Translations under genes and position numbers: made by a program | Shown: piece after piece, positions 39,001-51,000 of the stretch | Layout: each line of letters begins with the position of its first letter | Numbering within the stretch: the first letter of the stretch is position 1 | Source of the DNA: Arbacia lixula | Taxonomy: Eukaryota > Echinodermata > Echinoidea > Arbacioida > Arbaciidae | NCBI GenBank assembly: GCA_963669155.1 | Contig: OZ022577.1 | Location: forward strand, 8,568,183 to 8,632,182 | Length of the DNA: 64,000 nt | Direction of reading: 5' to 3' | The notes under the pieces: generated by a model | What the model was told of the DNA's origin: nothing | The model's database searches: none | Seen by the model: the letters and a program-made list of their open reading frames with translations, nothing else

Positions 39001-42000
39001 ATGTTAAGTATGCAAATGTTATGCAAGTCGTTAAAAGAATTTGTTACTAATGGTAACCCAAAACTTGTCTGAGGTTTGCCCGACTAGCAACATGTAATAT
39101 AATCAGAGTGCATTCCATCCTTTCAAAGTGAATCACAAAATCCAGGGAAGTGTAATAACGCGATTCTACGCAGTTAGGGGGGAGTTGCTCATTACGACCT
39201 ATTGCTAGATGAAATCATCCCAATTTAGGATTAGGATTTAGGATTAGGATTAACCTGTAGAAAGATGATGGCCTGGATGTCTTGTCCGAATCCAAGGCGG
39301 TCAGCTTGTGTGTCTGGGAGGTCCTTGTAGAGGTCAGCTTGGAGTAGCCGCTCAGTGGCTTGACCTACAACCAGCCGCAGCTCTTTGCTCTGTTAAGTAG
39401 TATCAGGATCAACTGGCTTATGAAACATCATTATACTGGATAGATCTGTTTTTCCTTCCTTATATGGCCCCTCATGAAATAGACGGGGCTGTGTATACAA
39501 TCAAGCTAATGCGTGCTTAATGCTTAATTTTTCATATAAGACATGACTTCATGGCAAGGAAATAAATGCCTTCTAACTTATCAAGTTATATTCAGGTGTA
39601 ACTTCAAAGGCCAAAACCTATGTTGCATATCAACTAAGGTACTTGGTAAAGAACTTGCATATGTTATAACCAAGAGTCTTGGCATTGAAGTTTTGAAGTA
39701 TTTGGAGAAATGATTGTCACTCATCCAGGAGGAGGCACAAGGCTCAAACAGCTCAGAGGTTCAAATGGCTGAACTGACACCTTCTCCATCTTTGAATGTT
39801 TTGTTTTCTCTCATATCATCTTGAGCCTCTGTGGTATCTGAGGGCAGACTGAGCCCCCATTTCAACCAGCTCCTTTGTGGTCTGTGCCGAATAAACCACC
39901 CCTTCCCTGCCTGCCCCACTCCTCCCTTCCCTTCCCCGCCCTGCTCCTCCCTGCTCCTCCCTGCCCCTCCCTGCCCCTCCCGGCCCCGCCCTGCCACTCC
40001 CCGCCCCGGCCACTGTCCCATCATGCACTGACCTGGTCTTCATTGTCCAGGACAATCTCCACCCAGGACAGAATCCTTGATAGAAATGACAGGCCCTCCT
40101 CCGCTGGTAGATCAGACAGTGTTTCCAGGCACGTCTCAACCTGAAACAATGGGTCAAAAACAGGGGGAAAGATGCATGTAACCTTGCTGGTTAGGTTTCA
40201 AATGGATAAAAGTTATAGTGCCCTGGTGTAATAGTTAATGTGGGAGCATCATTCACGTCAATTCTATTCAAGTTATTATCATTATTTCTCTTTTTCCGCT
40301 TTTCTGTTTGTGTAGCTTTCCTTTGATCTCAATGCCTAGAGATTGTCTGATGAATATGCACATTGAAAGGAAGGTGCATCATGTATGTCTCAGATGTCTA
40401 AAGGGGAAGGCACTGTGATCACTGCATATAACCCCCCCCCCCCCCCTCAGATCTCGGCGATGGAATGCAAGCCGCGCTCAAAGTTTGGTGGCACATACGT
40501 CACTTCTGACGTGATCTCTAAGTTTGCATACGTAGATATTCAATTGTAATAAAAATCCATTTATTATCAATGAATTACACAAATCTATGTACTTCTTCTT
40601 TCCCCATTTAACTATAGGATGGTTGGAAAGTAATAATTTCAGGCATGCAGCTTCTTCATGATTAAATTGTTAAGTTTGTAACAAAAGGAAATTGTAAAAG
40701 CCAGGCACATTTTCCCCTTTTTTTTGTGTGTGTGTGTGTGAATTTCTTAAACATTTCTTTGTTTTTACATTTTTTGTTTTTTATAATTAGAACTCATAAC
40801 ACACCATTGTTAAGCAATTTATTGAAATCAGTACAAGGAAGTAATTGGGATTGTGTGAATCATACACAAAGACACTTTCCATTGGATTTGTACAAAAAAT
40901 CACAAAAACACTTTCTCAGGCCGCCTTCCAACCCCCTACCTACCTGGCCAGTCTTGATGAGGTACTGCAACCTGAAGAGATAAGCATCCACTCTACACAG
41001 CTGGTGTGGGTATGCCTCAACCACACGCAGGGCGTCCGCCAGTGCACTGGGCGTGTCACGACTCAACAGGCTTCGCACTGCAATCTAGGAGAACACCACA
41101 TCAATACCAGAGATGCACTAACATTACATTTCTAGAATTTTTCTCCAGAGTTGGGAAAATCATATTTCTTTGAATTAAACAAATATGTATACATATCTGG
41201 TTCATTAATCATGGATGTTGGCGCATTTTCAACCTATATAGCTTAAACTATATAGATGTCATTAATATTTCATCATTAAGTAGCAAATTTGGTCTAACAT
41301 TCAGTAAGATAAAGTAATAAGAAAAAAAGAAATAAAAAGACATCAATCCTGAGCTTTTTTTCCCTCAATATGTTCCTTTTTCCCATGTCTTTGCCAAACT
41401 GTATTGCTTGGAGAGACCTGAAATAATGAGAGGTGAAAGAGAAGACATATTCTAAATCTCTAGAGCAAGTTCTATTCATGGATCAGCATATATCTGGAGG
41501 GTTTTTCACCAAGCTGCATACGACTTTACACCTGACTGGTGACGTGCACTTGTGCTTATTCAGATTCTCAATGATTTTGATTCACATCATTTTAAGTTGA
41601 CATCTGATCTTTGTAAATCAAAATTTATTTTTCTAACAAATGTCTGAATACAAAGTTTAAAATTTACCAATGTTGATTAGGATTGCAGGAAATGCACTCC
41701 CACTATGTTAAAACAGGAACAAATTGGGGTCTCATTAAGCACAAGAACAGGTCACAAGTCGAGCACAAAGTCATTTGTAGCTTACAAACAGCTTAGTGAA
41801 ACACCCCCCTGGCGCACTTAATTTTGATACAATGCAAAGCTAACTTGAATGGTATAACCCTTGTCTATGAGAAGTACAGCAAAGCATCTGACCTTCAAGC
41901 TGTCTGTGTCACCAAGCACGACAGACTGCACATCATACTTCAGGAACATGTCCCTCAGCTTCATCACCTTGTAGCGGTCTTTCAGCAAGGTCACCCTAAT

Positions 42001-45000
42001 ATGGGACAAAATACACACACAGAGAAGAAAAGAAAAACATTGGTAATGGGAGAGTAATTGGTTAATTTTGAATTTAATGTGAAAGAAGAGCAGAGAACAT
42101 TGGTAATGGAAGAGTTTGTCACGTAGCTCTCTCGTTTCAAACATGCCATGGGACAGTGAGTTTGGTAATGTTTTGGGTGTTTGTTGAGCATTGTCTTACA
42201 TGGGATGGTTGAGGCTGAGGCCGTGTTGAACCAGCTGCTCCATCCCGGGACTCCACGGCACCGGAGCCTTCTGCATCAGGGCGTAGATCGCATCACACTG
42301 AGACTGCATGCATAGAGAAGAACACAGGAAGAGTTGAGAATAACCAATTACATCAATAGAGGGCACTGCCTTAATTTACTCCCCCCCCAAAAAAAAAAAA
42401 AAAATTAAATTAAATTAAATTAAAATATTTGGGTTTGTGAACCCTGGTCCAGTAAGAATGTCAAAATTTGTCATAGAAATACAGTAACAGGGATTTGGCC
42501 TGTGAGGTGTTTTGAAAATTATTCACAGCCTGTCGTCTATTTAACGAACAACAGATTGTATGGGAGTCGTGCTGCTTAGCGTCTGAGTGGATTAAAGCCA
42601 GCCCGCACATTAACAGGCTCAGTGAAGAACAGATTAAAGAGAGAGAGAGAGGTAGAGAGTTTCACTATTGAGTTTGGGCCAGCAGACTAGCTATCCCCTG
42701 GGGAGGGGGGGAGGGGGGAGGGGGGAGGGGAGAGGGGGGGGGGTCCTCACCTGAAGGTCTGTGATGCACCGGATCACCACGATGGCCTTGGCTTCCCAGG
42801 AGGCCTCGTAGGTCGCAAACAGGCTGGGCACTGCCAGCAGGTCCTGCAGGAAGGTAAAACCAGCAGAGAATCAATCAATGGCCATCTTGCACTAAACCCT
42901 CGCAGTACCAAGCCAGGAAACTATAATTAAACCCATTGCTCAAAATTAGATTTTCAGACTTTGCGAACCCTGTTGCAGTTAGTATGTTAAACACTCCCAT
43001 GGAACTGCAGTTAGCAATGGAGTGTGGCTTAATTGGGCAACTCAATATCCGAGTGGAGAAGAGCCATCCCACAAATACGCAGGATCAGTAAAGAACGGGT
43101 TAACTTAGTACACATTTCATGCACCTTTGGTACTGGGAGAATTAACCGTCTTCAGTAACAAGCCAGGATAAGCCTATTCACTTATTACACACATGCACCT
43201 TTGGTACTGGGAAAATTTACCGTCTTGAGTAACAAGCCAGGATAAGCCTATTCACTTATTACACACATGCACCTTTGGTACTGGGAAAATTTACCGTCTT
43301 CAGTAACAAGCCAGGATAAGCCTATTCACTTATTACACACATGCACCTTTGGTACTGGGAAAATTTACCGTCTTCAGTAACAAGCCAGGATAAGCCTATT
43401 CACTTATTACACACATGCACCTTTGGTACTGGGTGAGTTAACCGTCTTCAGTAACAAGCCAGAATAAGCCTATTCACTTATTACACACATGCACCTTTGG
43501 TACTGGGAAAATTAACGGTCTTCAGTAACAAGCCAGAATAAGCCTATTCACTTATTACACACATGCACCTTTGGTACTGGGAAAATTAACGGTCTTCAGT
43601 AACAAGCCAGAATAAGCCTATTCACTTATTACACACATGCACCTTTGGTACTGGGAAAATTAACGGTCTTCAGTAACAAGCCAGAATAAGCCTATTCACT
43701 TATTACACACATGCACCTTTGGTACTGGGTGAGTTAACCGTCTTCAGTAACAAGCCAGGATAAGCCTTATTACATGGATCATGCACCTATGGTACTGGGA
43801 GGGTTGACTTCTGAATATGGAAAGTTTTAAGGACTATGGGACTCATAAGAAAGAGTGCAATTCTGCCATGACCATGGCTTCCATTCTTGTGTGATTTCAG
43901 GATACATCTGCTGTATGATCCTATGCTATCTTGACACACAGGTATGAATGGCAAAAAATAGTGTGAATATTTTTTCACCTCAAATGCGAAAATAAGAGCT
44001 GATACGGTACCTGGATGTATTTGAGCAGAAGACCGTTGACTTCCAGCCGATGGTCCATGGCGTAGGGTGTGATGCAGTTGGCAATGGCGCCGGGCACCAG
44101 CTCCACAGCGGCCACTCTCTCCAGCATACGGAAAGAGATGCTCTCCGTCGTTTCCTAGCAACAGGAGAGGGAAGAGAATTCTTGACTTAGGCAGTGCTAT
44201 GATTGAGCATAGCAAACCAAGACACAAAAAAAAACAAGAATGAAATTATGCATAATCCCTACACACAAGTGAGTGAGCATGTGCGTGTATATAGCTTTTG
44301 TACGGTTACAAGAAACACAAAGAAAAAGAAAGAAACAGCATTTTAAATACCAGAAAGATTTGCAAAATTCCGATTAATGGTTCTAAACTACGTGGTAGAG
44401 CAAGCAGTGCACTAAACAATATCCCATGAGTGAAAATCTCACTTCAGCGATGTTGGTTAGAAGCAGAAAACTTGCATATCAATGGATATGACGACACCAC
44501 TTCAGTACTCAATATGCTGAGGTGTTGGCCAGAAGTGGGTGGTTACCTTGCGGAACTGGTCAAAGGTGAGGTAGCACTTGTAGCTCTTATGGAGGGTAAG
44601 CAGCTCCTGTAGGCCACGCCCAAGATCCTTCAAGCTCTCCAGGGACTCCCTGCAATTACCAGCAAAGGTCTGGTAGGAGAGAGGGGGTGGGGGAGAAGAG
44701 AAAGAGGGAGAGAAAGGGAGGGAAGAGAGAGATGGGGAGATGAAGAGAGATGGGGCGTGGACAGAGCAAAACGGAGAGAAGAGAGGGGAGAGGGGAGAAG
44801 GAGAAAAAAGAGAAAAAGAAGATAGAGAGGGCAAACGGAGGGGCAATAGAGAGAGAGAGAAAGAGAAAGAGAGAGAGGGGGGGGGGGTGTTGTATAAAAA
44901 GAGAGAGGGCAGGGAAAGAAAAAGAGGGGAGAGGGAGATAAAGATATTTTGGAAACGAAATCAGTATACCATATTGCCAAATCCAGGACTTTCACACTGT

Positions 45001-48000
45001 GCACATTTGAAAAATCAGTGCTTACAAGAATATTTGCACAGTAATAGGACTGCGCATCATATATGAAGAGGTTGCTCTGCACTCTCAAATCTACAAGTCT
45101 ATACCAAGCTATAGAAGGGTGGCATGCACAGGCCAAGGTTACCATGGAGACCTTCACATACCTCTGTGAATGTGACAGCCCCACTCCCTCCGTCAGCCGA
45201 AGTCACAACGTCCTGGCAGCCCCTGATCATGAGATTGACAAGCTCTAGACCGTTCCCAGGCCACAGGGCCTAGGGAGACAACAGCGAAGATCAAAGGGTG
45301 TGAGTAGTTTAGTAGTTGCAGGAAGTAGCATCAAAATCAATGATTAAAGAGATACGTGAAAAAAAAATATATTGTACTGATACGCATTTAGTAATAAGAA
45401 CAATTGATTAGTCTGTGAATATATGCATATCATGTGTTTTGCTGTTACCCTCCCTAATACTAAGATTAATCAATGGGCACATTGCAACTTCAAACTTGTT
45501 TATTGATAGAGAGTTTGTCTTTCAAATGACAAGGCTGTCGCTCTGAGTGAAATTAGGTCTTTGCAAAAAAAGACCCAGCCTTGTGTGCGAGCATGCCTGT
45601 GGAACACACTCTGTCCCTCAGATAGGATGTTCAATGAAGGCTCTGTGTAAAGAACAGCAACACTCTATGCATATTAATGACCCCACTTCACTTCTTGATT
45701 ATGAGCAGGGTGAAAACCCTGTAGAGTGGACAGAAAGCGTTTACTGGGAAATGGGGAAAGGGATGCCGACCCCACGGTTCCACACAGAAGGCTGTTCAGC
45801 CTACAAGCGGAATCACTCAGGCTTAAAGAGTGCCATACGAGAGAAAAAAAAGCTGGAGCTCAAATTTTCCAAGATTACTTCTCAAAGGAAACTCAACTTA
45901 CCTTCTCAGTCACCTCAAGGCTGGTTGCTCTCTCCTCTATCCACGAAATGAGCAATTTCTGAGAAAGAAAAAACTTGGCTTATCAATAATAAATGTGAAT
46001 GAAATCTAAATTAGGAAAATAACTTGCAATAAACATTACAAACACTACAATCAACTATACAAATGACTATTCAATGCTGCATGAAATAAGTAAAAAAAAA
46101 AATCCCAGCAAAAATAATGGCTTTTATAGCACTTTGATGTACAAGTTGCTGCATGAGAATGTATCTCCAGTTGAAGGTAGAGGTATACTTGGTCTAGATA
46201 CTTGGCCTGTAGGATATCTGCTTGTCCAGCTCACCTTGCTCTGAGGAGACTGGCTGCAGATGAAGGGTATGATGTCATCCCTGAGCCAAGGGATGATGTC
46301 ATGGGAGGGGGCATCCCCCGGCAGAGCCCTCAGAAGGCACTCCAGCAGATCCACAGAGAGCACGCTTGGAAAGTCACTCTGCAACGGCAGGAAATCATGT
46401 GTAAACTTACTATCAATAGTTGAATGTCTATGTTTCTCTAGCTCTCCCTCTCTCCTCTTTCCACTTTTTCTGTTCCTTCTTTCACCCCTCAAGTGGATCA
46501 AATATCCTGAAAGAATATGACCACATGGTGTTACCAAAAGTTTTACTATTTGCTAAATAGTATCTATGAGCACACTCTCACCAAGACTTTCAAAGATCAT
46601 TTGGTATCTGTCGATATAAGTCATTCACCTATCATGCTTTCTACCCATCTGAAATTCTATACAAAAACACCACTGCAACTTTTCAACAACATTCCCCAAA
46701 ATATATGGATCTCATGGGAAATAATATTACCCCCGGTGACAAAATAAACAACTTAATGACATCAAATAAGATCCGACCTGTGTTTACAGCAAGCTTCTGC
46801 CAAAATGACATCTTAACTATTCCTTGTCTTTAAGGATAGAGAGAAACCCATGAGGTTTGGAATCTTGACCTGACTATTCTCCTCCTTACCTTGTGCCTGT
46901 TCCATATGACAGAGGCTCTGCCGAGGTTTGCTCTACCTGCATGGTGCAGGAGCTCCTCCCACATGTCCCTATGGCGGAAGCCATCCCAGCTGGTTGGACT
47001 AGACGGGAGAGAAAACAGCATAGAGTGAGTGTGGTCATGAATCTGCCCACTGCATCTTGCAATTGTTTCCAAAGGTTTGGATGCACAACGCATTTTTATT
47101 GGATTTACCCAGAGTAGCCCCTTCATTGGTTTAACACTGTTCTACCTGGGGGCCCTGCTAAATCACTTTGGTGATGTATGCATGGTATGTCATGTTCACG
47201 CATTAGAAAAACAAATTGCAGCAATTCGGTTGAGAGAGTTGCAAAATTTACAGATAACTGACAATTGGACATTTGCATCAGTGTTTAGTGACTAGCGATA
47301 GTTCTTCCGTTATTTCCTATCATTCATAGGAAATTTCCTGTCAATTTTTAACTGTTCCAAAGAAGACTATTGAGATGCAATAATGGTGAAATTTTGTTAC
47401 TGCACTCATAAAATTCACAGAGATATTACACATGTTGAGAGGGACCAGTTTAAGGGTCCATGCAACCACATAAATGTTTTAATGAGTGGTATTAGTACCA
47501 ACATTCAAATATGAGACTTTTTTGTTGTATATGACCTCACTTATCCTCAAAATGAGTGGAAATAAATGAAATGATTTTGATTCAGTTCTTCAGAGATGTT
47601 TCCAGTAAGGTCAGGAAGCCTTCAAGTAGAATTGCTCCCTGGAAATCATGGCTGCTACAAGTATAGCTTGGCATGGATCCAGATACCAATCATAAATTAT
47701 TTTATTTTGTAATTCTCCTAGAGAAATTACACGAGATTCCGTATGTGCAAGCGCATCATCACGCTTCGCAGCATGCTAACCATCATCGCCATCACCATTT
47801 TGCACTATTAAAACTTCATATTTTTTCTGGTTCCTTCATTTGCATTATCATGGATTAGTGCCCTCTATTATCAAATTCAGTTCTCAGCTGTTCTCTCCGT
47901 TCAGGAATTATTTTGGTTTCAGGAATTCTTGCTTATTAATGGATCAAGAAGTTATGGATATAAGCAGTCCTCCGAACTCTGACATTTAACGCAGTGGGGA

Positions 48001-51000
48001 TACCACCGCTTAGGGCGCCACGGGTAAGCCAGGCACTGCCGATGGCAGTGCCCGTACGAGTAGTATGGGTACGAGGAAATGAATCGCATCCCCAAAACCA
48101 AATCTAAATCTTATGCTCAGGCTTCGGGCACTGAACCCGAACAGGCTTGCAGAGCCAAGCAACAAAAGCCTGAAAAGTCAAACGCTAGTGACATTGAACT
48201 TAGACTTGCTACATGAGAGGGACTTTTGACCACTTTTATGGAAAATCAACAACAAATCAAAGTCAATAATCCTCCCTCGAGTTATGCGGGGACTCTAGGC
48301 CGACCAGGCGCTGGCAAGCACTGTATCTCTGAAAGTAATTTCGATAACTCATCCGTTTTGGAATTGGATTCAAAATTTGATCCTAAATTTGAGGACACTC
48401 TGCAAGCCGGCCAGCTGGGTCAGGCAACCAAGTATTTTTAGGTCAACCACACTCGTGATCTAGAGGTAGGGGAATGTGAGACGGATATGCCAGTTTTGGC
48501 TGCAAAATAAGTTCAACCTGTAGAAGTTGGCCATGCCATCAATCATTTGCAATCTTTCTGGGTATGGCAGGAGGCACAATTGTTGCTTTGAATGATGATC
48601 CACAAGTGCGTGCGGGATCTCCTGTAATCTCTCCCTTCAAATTACTCATAAAATAAAATTAAATTTCAAACCCTGTTCTCATTTTATCTTTCTATAAATC
48701 TTTGATGAATACTTGTCTCATTCAAGTCACTACCCGCCACCCCCTAGACTAGAGTTGGGAACCAGCCACTAACGTGGATCAGCTGCCTGTATCCTGCTCA
48801 TTAGTAGGCAGCAAGGGGCTGTAGACAAAGTCTACACCCCTGTTTCCCATCTCCCAGTATGACCAGTATCAGTATTACTTCAAATAGAAACTTTATTCAT
48901 ATTCTCTCACAGCATTAACATTAAAAATAAATGTACATGTGATGGACAGACAATTTGTTGAACAAGAAAATAGTATAGATTTTAAATAAATTGGACATGC
49001 CCCCCTCTATTGAGAGATAAAATAAACTTATCTTGCTGCATGTATATGATTAGTATTACTAGCTATCATCAATCTATCTAATATTATATCTGGTTAGAGA
49101 CAAAATTCTTTGGATAGAAATAATTTGCAGAAAATACATCTGTGAGAGTTTAGAGCAATCATGGATATTTCAAATGGTAGTAATTTTCTTTTTTACATAT
49201 TTTTGCCCCAAAGGGCAAGTTTATTTACAAAAAAATGAACACGTTTACAGAAGTCAAATCATATACATTATTCAAACAAATGTTTCAACATACTTCATTT
49301 CAAAGTAAAATCTGTCCTTTTCCCATTCATATGATAAATATAACATTCATCTAAATGATAAGTTTGTATTACCTTCTGAATCTTCTTAAAATCGGGTACA
49401 GTCTTGTTCAACCTCGAGAAGTATAATTGTTGTTTTACTAAAATGATAATACAATTCAAGGCATCATTTCGCTTTTCTTTATATCCAAACAAAATATTCT
49501 GTGGAGTAAATTTAAGAACAAACCTAGGAGATGATATCCACGTTTCTATTTTACTCCAAATATTTCTACTAAAATTACAGAAGTAAAAGAGGTGTTCAAT
49601 TGTTTCCTTTACAGTATAACAAAATGTAAAGTACTCGGTACTGGTGACCTTTAGTTTGAATAAAGTATCATTTAAAAACACAATTCTATTGAAAACTTTG
49701 TATCGGAAATACTTTATCCGAATGTTGGTTGTGAATCTGAAGATCATCCTATTAAATTCTGGTATTTAATGTGATCCAAAAGAATATTTGAATTTTTTCC
49801 CCATTTTGTTGCAATGGTTTTGGCTGAATCTTTATTTCCTATCAAAAGTTTGTATGCTTTTACATCCCTTTTTATCACGCATTACAGGAGAAATATGAGG
49901 TATAACAAATGGTTCACATATTCTATGAGCTAGGTTTTGACATTTTTTATTAAACACACATCTTAGAGCCTGAGAGATAGAAAAATATTGCAGAACATTG
50001 ACTTTTACACCGAACTTAGTTTCACATTCAGTTAAAGATATGATATTTCCTTCTCGGTCTATTAAATCATTCATAAATCTTACAGCCTTTTCTAGCCAGT
50101 GTTAAAAATAAACAGACCTTCCATCTATTTGTATTTTACTATTTTTCCATAAAGGTTGCGCTAACCAATTTATATTTTCGGATTTTTTAAATATCAAAAA
50201 TAGCATGGCAAAAAATTCTTTCCAAAAAGGATTACTAATCTTTTCCGATATGTTATGAAAATATTCAACCCCCATAAAAAAGGTGGAAAGGCTGTCCTAA
50301 AGAAAATCCTAATAGACATTCTACGTCATCACATTTTCTTAATAGAATTCTTCTTAACCATGTCAATTTTAATGCTTTGTTAAAACAATCCACATCGATC
50401 ATTTTCAATCCCCCTTCCTCGTATGAACCAATTATTTGTTCCCTACTCATTTTATCTGGTTTTCCATTCCATACAAATTGAAAAAATTTTGCTTTAATAT
50501 TTTTCATTAATTGAGCCGATGGAATAGGGATCGAAAGAAAAAGATGATTGAATTGAGGCAATAAAAGGGATTTAACCACTGTGATTCTACCCAAAGGTGT
50601 AATATTTCTCTTCGACCATGAAATCATCTGTCTTTTCAATTTATCAAAAATCCTATCGTAATTGAAATCTGGGATCTTATTAATATTCACATGAAAATAA
50701 GTATCCTTTATCAAGTTTACTTCTAGTTCATTGTCTAAAACTGTTTTTTTTCAGGCTACCCAAAAAGATAATTTGCATCTTTTGTGAATTGAGTTTAAGT
50801 CCAGTAAATTGAGTGAAAAAAGAAATCATCTCCAATGCTTTTTGAAAAGACTTATTTGAGCCAGAAATGAATAAAGCAGTATCATCGGCATATTGAAGAA
50901 TTTTGAATTCTCTTTTGTTCACGTTGATTCCCTCAAACTGATTTGAATTCCTTGTCCATACTGCAAGAATTTCGACACACATAATGAAAAGGTAAGGAGA

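Noticed and set aside
43109-43800. CRISPR-like array
   Set aside because: The units are directly tandem without unique spacers and the genome is eukaryotic; it is a minisatellite.
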